Positions 1 through 8,214 of a DNA stretch of 64,000 nt are shown here, in pieces. The notes under the pieces are model-generated. The model did not search any database, was not told the DNA's origin, and saw only the letters and a program-made list of their open reading frames with translations. Source of the stretch: an uncultured Spirochaetaceae bacterium (lineage in GTDB: Bacteria > Spirochaetota > Spirochaetia > Sphaerochaetales > Sphaerochaetaceae); assembly GCA_944392935.1 (NCBI GenBank), contig CALXYI010000003.1, positions 49,406 to 113,405 on the forward strand, in the 5' to 3' direction. Within the stretch, counting starts at the first letter, position 1. Each line of letters opens with the position of its first letter. The position numbers and the translations under genes are program-made.

Positions 1-99
1 GATGAGGCATTCGCCTCCGGACATATCCTGCTTTCAGGCCCATATGATCAGATATCCACAGTGCTTGATGGATTCGATGCTGTCATCGATCTGCGATGA
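1..99 (+). CDS. C-terminal end of an unidentified protein (partial)
   Basis: An open frame enters from the left edge and stops with TGA at 97-99, giving 32 residues that end in GFDAVIDLR. The fragment is too short to assign a family. Codon use matches the neighbouring genes, so it is probably the true tail of a gene whose body lies outside the window. The next gene is convergent and starts its stop codon 41 bases away. Confidence 0.55.
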   Translation, partial: DEAFASGHILLSGPYDQISTVLDGFDAVIDLR

Positions 100-140
100 G
101 AATGGAAAATCCCCAGGCTTTCCTTCCTGCAGGATGGCAG

Positions 141-509
141 TTACTTCCGCTGCCCTCTGATTCTTTCAGCCAGCTTCTCGACTTCCTCGACAGAAAGTCC
201 AGTGGAATCCGCAATCAAGGGCATGCTCAGCCCCTTCCTTATCAGATTCATGGCTATCTGCTCTCCATCCTTCCCCTCAGCGAATATGTCGAGGATGACG
301 GAGTGGCTGCCTATGCTTGAGAGGTGCTTCTGGGCCTGCACGCTGATGACGGTGATGTCATCCCGTCCTGTGAGGGTGCGCACGAGATGCTCCGTGCCCT
401 CTATATTGCCGTCGAATCCCCGCATGAAGCCGATGTCATCGGCAAGCGTCAGCTCCTCTATCCTCTTACGGTATTCCTCTGGAATGGGCGGAATCATCTT
501 TCCCTTCAT
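141..509 (-). CDS. Internally deleted Rpn / PD-(D/E)XK nuclease family protein
   Basis: The 122-residue protein resembles the two ends of the Rpn (PD-(D/E)XK nuclease family transposase) proteins joined together. Residues 10-82 match the family N-terminus: a basic YRKRIEELTLADD segment, a TLTGRDDITVISVQAQK stretch and an LDIFAE strand carrying the first catalytic Asp (about residue 74). Residues 84-122 match the usual C-terminal helix-turn-helix-like tail (GLSMPLIADSTGLSVEEV). The middle, with the Glu-x-Gln/Lys catalytic strand and the core of the nuclease, is absent, so cleavage activity is unlikely. Full-length members have roughly 250-320 residues. An AGGAG ribosome site lies 6 bases before the ATG, so it may still be translated. 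No neighbour explains its role. Confidence 0.7.
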   Translation of the reverse strand: MKGKMIPPIPEEYRKRIEELTLADDIGFMRGFDGNIEGTEHLVRTLTGRDDITVISVQAQKHLSSIGSHSVILDIFAEGKDGEQIAMNLIRKGLSMPLIADSTGLSVEEVEKLAERIRGQRK

Positions 510-615
510 ATGTTTCTCCTAAAGGGATATACGCCTCAACCTCTGATTCCTGCCGTATTCTTCATTCATTGATGCTGATCTCTAGCCATATGCGTAAGCC
601 ATGCTATCATTGGGC

Positions 616-1296
616 ATGAGTGAATATACATGCCAGAGCTGCGGGCTTGGAATCGATGACGAGTCGATGCTGGGTACGTATCCAGATGGAAGGAAGAATG
701 CGGATTACTGCAGCCACTGCTTCAGGGACGGAGGATTCACGCATCCGGATATCACCATGGAGGAGCAGATCGAGCTCAATATCTCAGGCGACAGCCTGGA
801 GGAATTCAACAGGAAGGAGGATGTCTCATTCTCCTCTGCGGGGGCGAGGAATGTGATGGCTATGTACTTCCCGCGTCTCAAGAGGTGGATGGACACGGAG
901 AGGAAGATCGGTTGGATGATCGAACGCATCGGCTATGCCGTGCTCTCCACGCTCTCTGAAGAGGGATATCCTCGGCCCTCCGCTGTCGATATCATCGCAA
1001 GACATGGCATCAGGGAGCTCTGGATGACGACGCATTCATCCTCGGCGAAGGCTGGGAACATAAGGCGGGATCCACGCACCGGGCTGTGCTTCGTGCATGA
1101 GGCCGACAGCGTATCGCTGACGGGAACCGCCGGGATCATCTCTGACAAGGAAAACCTTGAGCGCTTCTGGGAGGACCGCATGCTTCGCTATTTCCCCCTC
1201 GGACTGGATGATCCTGAGTACTGCCTCATCCGCTTCCGTCCGGATCATGCCTCTTTCTGGATCGATGGGGCCAGAGGGGAGCTTACCATCGGATGA
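616..1296 (+). CDS. Zinc-ribbon plus pyridoxamine-5'-phosphate-oxidase-like flavin protein
   Basis: The protein has two parts. Residues about 1-80 form a short zinc-ribbon segment with CQSCG and CSHC pairs that could bind one zinc, followed by a family-typical acidic stretch. Residues about 95-226 look like the pyridoxamine 5'-phosphate oxidase split-barrel fold: ERIGYAVLSTLSEEGYPRPSAV opens the barrel in two adjoining strands, and TGLCFVHEADSVSLTGTAG forms its centre. Such proteins usually bind FMN or F420-type cofactors, and the substrate is unknown. The ATG at 616 was chosen because it directly precedes the zinc-ribbon; an in-frame ATG at 601 is possible, and neither has a strong ribosome site. 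Confidence 0.8.
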   Translation: MSEYTCQSCGLGIDDESMLGTYPDGRKNADYCSHCFRDGGFTHPDITMEEQIELNISGDSLEEFNRKEDVSFSSAGARNVMAMYFPRLKRWMDTERKIGWMIERIGYAVLSTLSEEGYPRPSAVDIIARHGIRELWMTTHSSSAKAGNIRRDPRTGLCFVHEADSVSLTGTAGIISDKENLERFWEDRMLRYFPLGLDDPEYCLIRFRPDHASFWIDGARGELTIG

Positions 1297-1342
1297 TGGC
1301 CGCTTCCTTCCAATTGTCCTCTGCTTCTGCTATGATGGCAGC

Positions 1343-2638
1343 ATGCAGAGGAGGAGGAAGCTGCAGCCGGGACTGCAGCTTGCATTGGGGTTCTTGCTCA
1401 TAATAGCGGTGGGTGCGGTTCTGCTGTATCTGCCTGTGTCGCATCAGGAAGGGGTGGACCTTCCGTTTCTGGATGCGCTCTTCGTCTCTGTCTCCGCAGT
1501 CTGCGTAACCGGTCTTACTCCTGTGGATATCTCAGCGACCCTATCCCTTTTCGGATCTACGGTCCTGATGCTCCTGATACAGCTCGGCGGGCTCGGATAC
1601 GCTGTCGTGGCTGTCATCATCATACGCCTGGCAAGCGGCAGGATAGATGTCTCGACAGGCAAGCTCCTGCATGATTCCCTGGGTGCGGACCATAGGGTAG
1701 GCACAAGGAAGCTCCTGCTGCTGGCCCTTTCCGTCACAGGTATCGCCGAGGCGCTTGGAGCCATCATGCTCTTCATCCCGTTCTCTTCCCGCTATCCCCT
1801 TGGATGGGCTGCGTATCTTGCTGTATTCCACTCCGTCTCGGCATTCAATAATGCGGGCTTCGATCTCTTCTCCGACAGCCTGATGAAATGGAACGATGAT
1901 CCTGCAGTGCTGATTGCCATCGCCTCCCTTATAGTCCTCGGCGGCCTCGGATTCATCCTCTATGGGGATATCCTGGATCATGCAAGGCATGGCAGGAAGG
2001 TCTCGATCCATAGCAGGATAGTGCTGTCCACCACAGCCTTCCTCATCATCTCCGGCACGGTCCTCTTCCGCCTCATACTGCCGGACGCAGACTGGAAGAA
2101 TGCATTCTTCCAATCCGTGACGACCAGGACCGCTGGCTATTTCTCCTACGATCAGTCCACGCTGCCGCCTGCTGGCATCGTGCTTACCGTGATCCTCATG
2201 TTCATAGGCGCCTCTCCCGGCTCTACGGGAGGAGGCGTGAAGACCACATCGTTCTATACAGCGGTCAAGGCCGCATTCTCCCTTCTCCTCCTGGGACGCG
2301 GTCCCTCTGCATTCAGGCGCGGGATAAGCCTTGATTCGGTGATGCATGCATTCTTCGCGATCATCTTCTCGGTGCTGATCATCTTCTCCGCATCATTCCT
2401 TCTTGCCATCACCGATCCGCAGTTCTCCGTAGGGGAGATCCTCTATGAGACTGTATCCGCATATGCGACAGTGGGGCTGACCATGGGCATAACGCCGTAC
2501 ATCTCGCCTGCGGGCAGGATCATCCTGATCATACTGATGTATCTGGGCAGGGTAGGATTCATGACTATAATATCGGCATTCGCACGTCGCAGTGCGTCAG
2601 GCACGAAGTACATAGAGGAAAGGGTCATCATAGGTTGA
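1343..2638 (+). CDS. ktrB: Potassium uptake membrane subunit KtrB (TrkH family)
   Basis: This is the ion-conducting subunit of a Ktr-type potassium (Na+-coupled) uptake system in the inner membrane. The 431 residues contain the repeated membrane-pore-membrane units of the TrkH/KtrB superfamily. Selectivity-filter glycines can be seen in VCVTGLTPVD (first pore), FNNAGFD (second), TRTAGYF (third) and ATVGLT (fourth). The frame is open further upstream, but the ATG at 1343 begins a typical KtrB start (MQRRRKLQPG before the first membrane helix). The gene ends one base before ktrA, so the channel and its gating subunit are made together. Confidence 0.93.
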   Translation: MQRRRKLQPGLQLALGFLLIIAVGAVLLYLPVSHQEGVDLPFLDALFVSVSAVCVTGLTPVDISATLSLFGSTVLMLLIQLGGLGYAVVAVIIIRLASGRIDVSTGKLLHDSLGADHRVGTRKLLLLALSVTGIAEALGAIMLFIPFSSRYPLGWAAYLAVFHSVSAFNNAGFDLFSDSLMKWNDDPAVLIAIASLIVLGGLGFILYGDILDHARHGRKVSIHSRIVLSTTAFLIISGTVLFRLILPDADWKNAFFQSVTTRTAGYFSYDQSTLPPAGIVLTVILMFIGASPGSTGGGVKTTSFYTAVKAAFSLLLLGRGPSAFRRGISLDSVMHAFFAIIFSVLIIFSASFLLAITDPQFSVGEILYETVSAYATVGLTMGITPYISPAGRIILIILMYLGRVGFMTIISAFARRSASGTKYIEERVIIG

Positions 2639-2639
2639 T

Positions 2640-3311
2640 ATGGGAAGGAAGGACGGAAATCAGGTATTCGGCATAATCGGGACGGGCAGATTCGGGCTGG
2701 CAGTGGCAGAGGAGCTTCTCCAGCGGGGGAAGGATGTCATAGCCATCGATCAGGACCAGCTGCAGCTCAAACCTCTCTACGATACTCCGGCTGAGGTGTT
2801 CGTAATCAGCGACATCTCCCGTGAATCGCTGATGGAGACGGGCATACAGGAGGCTGACACGGTGGTTGTCGGAATCGGCAAGGATGTTGAAGGATCCATC
2901 CTCGCAGCCCTGAATACCATGGAGCTTGGTGTGCAGCATGTCGTATGCAAGGCCATAAGCGATGACCATGCGAAGATACTGAGGAAGATAGGCGCTGAGG
3001 TCGTCTATCCGGAGATAGAGATGGGCAGGCGCACTGCGATCAAGCTCACGGAGAAGCTTGCGGAGGATATCCTGCCGCTGTCTGAGGAGTTCTCCATCAT
3101 CCAGATACGCACGCCGCAGGAGCTTGACGGGCAGAGCGTGAAGGACATCAGGATACGCGAGCGTTTCGGCATCACGCTCATAGCCGTCGTCAAGGATGGC
3201 AGGGCAAGCGGAAGCATCGGCCCTGACACCGTCCTCCATGCTGATGAGATGATGGTGCTCTCAGGAACCAACAGGAGCCTCGGGAAGTTCCAGGATTCCC
3301 TTCAGTCCTGA
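2640..3311 (+). CDS. ktrA: Potassium uptake regulatory subunit KtrA (TrkA/RCK)
   Basis: KtrA forms the cytosolic gating ring that opens or closes KtrB according to bound nucleotide. The 223 residues contain an RCK_N Rossmann domain with the dinucleotide motif GTGRFG at about residues 14-19 and a conserved acidic end to the second strand (AIDQD). An RCK_C domain covers about residues 140-218. Length and order are normal for KtrA. It starts one base after the ktrB stop codon, which points to coupled translation. Confidence 0.93.
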   Translation: MGRKDGNQVFGIIGTGRFGLAVAEELLQRGKDVIAIDQDQLQLKPLYDTPAEVFVISDISRESLMETGIQEADTVVVGIGKDVEGSILAALNTMELGVQHVVCKAISDDHAKILRKIGAEVVYPEIEMGRRTAIKLTEKLAEDILPLSEEFSIIQIRTPQELDGQSVKDIRIRERFGITLIAVVKDGRASGSIGPDTVLHADEMMVLSGTNRSLGKFQDSLQS

Positions 3312-3387
3312 TCCGTGATTTCCATCCGGTGAATATTGTTGTCGTGCGTCCATTGGCTTATAATCACTGGGTAAAAGGACGCTGGAA

Positions 3388-4779
3388 TTGAAGGTGCATC
3401 AGGCTGACTTCTCGAAAGGGAAGGTATCGACTCTTATTCTCCGTGTATCGCTTCCACTCATAGTGGCGGAGCTTGTGAACCTGCTTTACAACATGGTGGA
3501 CAGGATATATATAGGCCATCTTGCGGAGAATGGCTCCCTTGCCCTCACCGGTCTGGGGCTTTGCTTCCCGATAATCTCCCTCATAAGCGCTTTCGCAAAG
3601 CTTTTCGGCTCGAATGGAGGTGCGCCGCTATGCGCGATGGAGAGGGGCAGGGGCGACCATAGGGAAGCTTCGCTCGTGATGGGCAGCTCATTCACGCTTT
3701 CGGTCGTGACGGGATTCCTGCTGATGATGATCGTCCTTATATTCCACCGCCCCATACTCTATGCATTCGGAGCCAGCGATTCGACATATCCATATGCCAG
3801 GGACTACATGCTCATATACTCGATAGGTACCATCCCCGTGCTTGTCACGCTGAGCATGAATGCCTTCATAAACAGCCAGGGATTCGCGACGGTCGGCATG
3901 ATAACCGTCATAATCGGAGCCGTTCTCAACATCATCCTCGATCCGATCCTCATCTTCGTCTGCGGCCTCGGAGTCAAGGGCGCTGCGATAGCCACCGTTT
4001 TCAGCCAGACTGTCTCGTGCATCTTCGCCATCGCCTTCCTCAGGGGGAAGAGCGTTGAGCTCAAGCTCCGCTTCTCCGATATGCATCTCGATCTCCACAG
4101 GAGCCTTAAGATCATGGGGCTCGGCACCAGCGGATTCACGATGGGGGCGACGAATTCCGTCGTGCAGCTCGTATGCAACAAGTGCGCATTCATCTGGGGA
4201 GGGGATCTGTATGTTGGCGTCATGACGATCCTCAACTCAGTCAGGGAGATCTACAATACCTTCATCCAGGGAATCGGCGGAGGCGCCACTCCTGTCATGA
4301 GCTACAACTACGGAGCTAAGGATGGCGAGAGGACGCGCAAGGCCAGCGATTTCACGCTGCTCTGCATCTTCGTCTATGCCCTCGTGGCATGGATCGTGAT
4401 CATCACATTCCCGCGTACGATGGCGATGTTCTTCACCCAGGATGCGGCTATGCTTGAAGCTTCCGTGCCCGCGATGAGGATCTACTTCTTCGGCTTCATA
4501 TTCATGGCGTTCCAGACAGCGGGCCAGCAGACATTCGTAGCGCTTGGCAAGGCCAGGCATGCTGTCTTCTTCTCCCTATTCAGGAAGGTCATCATAGTCG
4601 TTCCCCTTACGATGATCCTCCCGTACTTCTTCGGCATAGACGGCGTCATGCTCGCCGAACCGATAAGCAATGTCGTCGGAGGCACCATAGCCTATCTCTC
4701 GATGCGCCATGTCGTAATGCCCGAGCTGCGGGCGATGAAGAAGGAGAAGGACGCCGCTTCCGCCTCTTCAGATACGTGA
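3388..4779 (+). CDS. MATE family efflux transporter (first of four)
   Basis: This is a 12-helix membrane protein of the multidrug and toxin extrusion family, which exports cationic compounds or metabolites in exchange for Na+ or H+. The first half carries LLYNMVDRIYIGH after helix 1 and LNIILDPILIF in the middle, both hallmarks of the family; the second half repeats the fold (GATPVMSYNYGA). Length (463 residues) is normal. The start is TTG at 3388, 7 bases after an AAAGGA ribosome site; GTG at 3394 is an alternative. Its end overlaps the convergent pyruvate kinase gene by 12 bases. The substrate cannot be predicted. Confidence 0.9.
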   Translation: MKVHQADFSKGKVSTLILRVSLPLIVAELVNLLYNMVDRIYIGHLAENGSLALTGLGLCFPIISLISAFAKLFGSNGGAPLCAMERGRGDHREASLVMGSSFTLSVVTGFLLMMIVLIFHRPILYAFGASDSTYPYARDYMLIYSIGTIPVLVTLSMNAFINSQGFATVGMITVIIGAVLNIILDPILIFVCGLGVKGAAIATVFSQTVSCIFAIAFLRGKSVELKLRFSDMHLDLHRSLKIMGLGTSGFTMGATNSVVQLVCNKCAFIWGGDLYVGVMTILNSVREIYNTFIQGIGGGATPVMSYNYGAKDGERTRKASDFTLLCIFVYALVAWIVIITFPRTMAMFFTQDAAMLEASVPAMRIYFFGFIFMAFQTAGQQTFVALGKARHAVFFSLFRKVIIVVPLTMILPYFFGIDGVMLAEPISNVVGGTIAYLSMRHVVMPELRAMKKEKDAASASSDT

Positions 4780-6180
4780 TATCTGCATCGAGTCCGCATG
4801 CTGGTAGCCAGGAAGGGAGCCTGTGATTATCACGGCGAGATCCCCTTCCTTCAGCAATCCTGACTTCATTGCAAGATCTATTGACTGCTGCCTCATCTGG
4901 TCCTTGTCCTCCGTGAAGGCCGCAAGGATCGGTACGACTCCATAGGCAAGCCTCAGCTGCCTTGTGGCCTTCGGATCGGTGACGCAGGCGATGATCGGGC
5001 AGGATGGGCGATGCGAAGAGGCAAGCCATGCCGTGCGGCCTGTGTTCGTCATGCAGATTATCGCATCGGCATCCATCGAGAATGAGGCATCCACCGCTGC
5101 GATCGCTATCGTTTCCGGGATATCCTCCGCCTTCTGCCCGCTTGAGAAGAAGAGCTGCCTGCGGTCGATCTGGCTCTCGGTGTATTCGGCAACCTCAGCC
5201 ATCGTCCTCACGGCCTCGACAGGGTGCTTCCCGGCGGCGGTCTCCCCGCTGAGCATCGTGCATGCCGTTCCGTCATAGATCGCATTCGCGATGTCCGATA
5301 CCTCAGCCCTGGTGGGGCGGGAATGCTCTGTCATCGATTCCAGCATCTGCGTTGCCGTGACAACGATCCTGCCTTTGAGATAGCACTTCCTGACTATCAT
5401 CTTCTGGATGGCAGGGAGCTCCTTGAAAGGTATCTCCACTCCCATATCGCCTCTGGCGACCATTATCCCATCAGCTTCATCGATGATGCTGTCGAGGTTG
5501 TCTATGCCGCTTCGGCTCTCGATCTTCGCGATTATCTTGATCCTGTCGCCGCCATTGACGGCAAGGAGCTTCCGCATCTTCCTCACATCATCCGCGCTTC
5601 GCACGAAAGAGGCTGCGATGTAATCCACATCCTCCTCGATCCCGAAGATCAGGTCCGCCCTGTCTGCTTCCGATATGAACTGCTGGTCGATGTCCACGCC
5701 GGGGATGTTGATCGACTTGTTGTCCGATATCCTTGCCGTATTGTTGACACGGCATATCACATCCCGCCCGCTGAGCCCTGTTACGGTCAGGGAGCACAGC
5801 CCGTCATCTATCAGTATCGCCGTTCCGGGCTCGACTTCCTCCGCAAGATATGGATATGTGATGGCGACTCCCGTGCTGTCCCCTTCATGCCGTCTGTCAG
5901 GATATAGCGTGAAGGATGAGCCTTCCTCGAGGATGGCGCTTCCGCCGCGGAAGCCGAGTGTCCTTATCTCAGGACCGCGTGTGTCGAGTATGATGGGGAT
6001 GTGGGTGCCGAGCCTGTCCGCCACGCGTCTTACGCGCTCGATGCGCGCTCTGTGCTCATCGTGGGATCCATGGGAGAAATTGAGCCTTGCGGCATCCATT
6101 CCGTTGCTTATGAGGGCTTCTACCATCTCGTCTGAATCAACAGCCGGTCCGAGGGTGCAAATTATCCTGGTTCTGCGCAT
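4768..6180 (-). CDS. pyk: Pyruvate kinase
   Basis: The enzyme converts phosphoenolpyruvate and ADP to pyruvate and ATP, the last step of glycolysis. The 470 residues start with the family signature RTRIICTLGPAVDS and contain ARLNFSHGSH, the active-site IMVARGDMGVEIP region (about 255-267) with the catalytic lysine of the IIAKIES segment just before it, and MLSGETAAGKHPVEAV (about 325-340). A C-terminal domain with GRTAWLASSHRP is present. Length is typical. It stands alone on the minus strand between two MATE genes and overlaps the convergent one slightly. Confidence 0.97.
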   Translation of the reverse strand: MRRTRIICTLGPAVDSDEMVEALISNGMDAARLNFSHGSHDEHRARIERVRRVADRLGTHIPIILDTRGPEIRTLGFRGGSAILEEGSSFTLYPDRRHEGDSTGVAITYPYLAEEVEPGTAILIDDGLCSLTVTGLSGRDVICRVNNTARISDNKSINIPGVDIDQQFISEADRADLIFGIEEDVDYIAASFVRSADDVRKMRKLLAVNGGDRIKIIAKIESRSGIDNLDSIIDEADGIMVARGDMGVEIPFKELPAIQKMIVRKCYLKGRIVVTATQMLESMTEHSRPTRAEVSDIANAIYDGTACTMLSGETAAGKHPVEAVRTMAEVAEYTESQIDRRQLFFSSGQKAEDIPETIAIAAVDASFSMDADAIICMTNTGRTAWLASSHRPSCPIIACVTDPKATRQLRLAYGVVPILAAFTEDKDQMRQQSIDLAMKSGLLKEGDLAVIITGSLPGYQHADSMQISRI

Positions 6181-6231
6181 ATAGACCTTCTTATAGTCAG
6201 GATATTATAGATATTGTCGGACTTTTGTGAA

Positions 6232-7608
6232 CTAGATCCGTAAACCCTCTTTCTCGCGTCTTGCAAGGATAGGATCAAGCTGCGTCCGCATAAGGACTGT
6301 GCCTATAACGCATGAGAGTATATCCGATATGCCTTCCGAGAAGAACGCGGCTTCGGCTCCGAAGAAGATCGGGAGCGTCACGGAGGCTATGAGGAAAGTC
6401 ACCTTGCGCGTAAGCGAGAGAGGCAGCGAGATGCGTATCTGCCCGAGCGCTGTCATCATATCCACATTGATATACTGGAATGACAGCGGGATGATCATGC
6501 ACTCGTATATGAGCATATACCTCGAGGCCCTTGCCAGTATCTGGGCATCGGATGTGAATAGGGAGGCGAAGAGCGATGAGCCGATGACCGTGAGGATGAG
6601 CATCACCGCAGTGTACCCTGTGACGAGCAGCTGCAGGTCCCGGATGCTTTTCCTCACCCTGTCAGAGAAGCCTGCGCCGTAGTTGTAGCTCACAAGACCC
6701 TGGCAGCCTGCGGTCATGCCACCCATCGGGTATGTCACCAGTATATGGTAGCTCTGCACGATGGTCGCGCACGAGATGAGGATATCGCCCATATCCGGGC
6801 CTCCGTACTTCTGCAGCATCGCGTTGAGGATGATCAGCAGGAGGCTGTCGGTGGAGATTATTATGAATGATGAGAGCCCGAACTTGATGATCCTCTTCAC
6901 CTGCTTCGGCAGGAAGCCGCGGAACCGGAGCCTTATCTCCGTATTGCCCGTCCTCAGCGCTGCGATGCAGATCGAGGCAGAGCATATCTGTGAGATTACA
7001 GTCGCTATCGCGGCACCTTTCACTCCGAGGCCGAATGCGAATATGAATACCGGATCGAGCACGATGTTCATGCATGCCCCCGCAAGCACCGATATCATTC
7101 CTTTCTTCGACTGCCCCTGGTTTATTATGAAGCTGTTCAGACCTGTGGCAAGCAGGGCGAACGGTGTTCCCAGTATGTACCATCCGAGGTATTCAGAGGC
7201 ATACGGCAGGGTCGTGCTGGAAGCTCCGAATGCCATCAGCAGCGGATCGCGCAGGATGAAGAACAGCGGTGTCAGGACCGCTGAGGCGGCTATCAGTAGA
7301 TAGAAGCCCGTGGTGAGTATCTTCTGTGCGGTCGCATGGTCGCCGTGCCCTTCATGCATAGCCATGATAGGGGCTCCTCCCATGCCGATGAGTGTCGCGA
7401 ATGATGAGAGGAATGTTGCTATCGGGGCCGCGACACCGACACCCGCAAGCGCTATGTCGCCATATACCGCTATATGCCCTATGAACATCCTGTCAACGAT
7501 TGCGTATAGGACATTGACAGCCTGGGCCAGTGCCGTCGGGATCGCCAGGCTGAGGACAAGGAACCAGATTCCATCCTTGCCAAGATCGTAATTCCTGCTT
7601 CTTCTCAT
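6232..7608 (-). CDS. MATE family efflux transporter (second of four)
   Basis: The protein has two six-helix halves typical of MATE exporters, with LYAIVDRMFIGHI after helix 1 and NIVLDPVFIFAFGLGVKGAAI at mid-protein (two adjoining segments). It belongs to the same branch as the gene at 3388. I placed the start at the ATG that gives MRRSRNYDLGKDGIWFLV, because MATE proteins of this type have about 10 residues before helix 1; an upstream in-frame ATG at 7653 would add 15 residues. Neither start has a strong ribosome site. It follows pyk in the same direction but with no evidence of joint function. Confidence 0.88.
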   Translation of the reverse strand: MRRSRNYDLGKDGIWFLVLSLAIPTALAQAVNVLYAIVDRMFIGHIAVYGDIALAGVGVAAPIATFLSSFATLIGMGGAPIMAMHEGHGDHATAQKILTTGFYLLIAASAVLTPLFFILRDPLLMAFGASSTTLPYASEYLGWYILGTPFALLATGLNSFIINQGQSKKGMISVLAGACMNIVLDPVFIFAFGLGVKGAAIATVISQICSASICIAALRTGNTEIRLRFRGFLPKQVKRIIKFGLSSFIIISTDSLLLIILNAMLQKYGGPDMGDILISCATIVQSYHILVTYPMGGMTAGCQGLVSYNYGAGFSDRVRKSIRDLQLLVTGYTAVMLILTVIGSSLFASLFTSDAQILARASRYMLIYECMIIPLSFQYINVDMMTALGQIRISLPLSLTRKVTFLIASVTLPIFFGAEAAFFSEGISDILSCVIGTVLMRTQLDPILARREKEGLRI

Positions 7609-7806
7609 AGCTGCACCATTGACTGCTTGGAAAGCTTCGCGTCCCATAGGCATGCATCATGATCAATGCCTGCCTACCGCTACGCGCTTCAAATCGGCGT
7701 GTCCGGCACCTACTGCGCGATATCATATATCCCTTGATACTGTCTGTCCATGCCCATAGTAAGCAATCATTCCTAATGGTTCCGCACATCTTCCCCTGCT
7801 GCTAAT

Positions 7807-8214
7807 ATGACAGGCATGAAGAGCATCAGGGTAAGTGCGGCAGTCATCCATTCCGATGGCAGGGTATATGCGACAAGACGCGGTCATGGCGAGTTCCGCG
7901 GGCTATGGGAATTCCCCGGAGGCAAGCAGGAGCCTGGCGAGACCGGCGAGGCAGCAGCCATCCGCGAGATAAGGGAAGAGCTCGGAGCCATGATCGGCAT
8001 CGAGAAGCATCTCTGCACAGTTGAGTATCAGTATCCGTCATTCCATCTCACGATGGACTGCTATCTCTCATATGTGAAGGAAGGGCAGCTCACCCTGTCA
8101 GAGCATGATGATGCAGCATGGCTGTCAATCGATGAGCTCGATGCAGTCCAGTGGCTGCCTGCGGATGTCCTTGTCGTGGAGGAGCTGAAGAAGCACTTCG
8201 CCAGCGTGCTGTGA
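7807..8214 (+). CDS. Nudix hydrolase, MutT-like (deoxy)nucleoside triphosphate pyrophosphohydrolase
   Basis: This enzyme class hydrolyses damaged nucleotides such as 8-oxo-dGTP to the monophosphate, protecting DNA from mutation. The 135-residue protein has a complete Nudix box: GKQEPGETGEAAAIREIREE followed by LGA (about residues 39-61), fitting GX5EX7REUXEEXGU. Other MutT features are the LWEFPGGK lead-in and a tryptophan-rich C-terminus (AAWLSIDEL, VQWLPAD). Its stop codon meets the stop of the convergent helicase gene. ATG at 7816 is an alternative start. Confidence 0.9.
   Translation: MTGMKSIRVSAAVIHSDGRVYATRRGHGEFRGLWEFPGGKQEPGETGEAAAIREIREELGAMIGIEKHLCTVEYQYPSFHLTMDCYLSYVKEGQLTLSEHDDAAWLSIDELDAVQWLPADVLVVEELKKHFASVL

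Noticed and set aside
1157..1342. Upstream extension of ktrB
   Set aside because: The in-frame extension overlaps the flavin-protein gene and adds low-quality sequence before the normal KtrB start.
7654..7806. Regulatory element in the gap before the Nudix gene
   Set aside because: No clear promoter pair, hairpin or repeat could be supported in these 153 bases.
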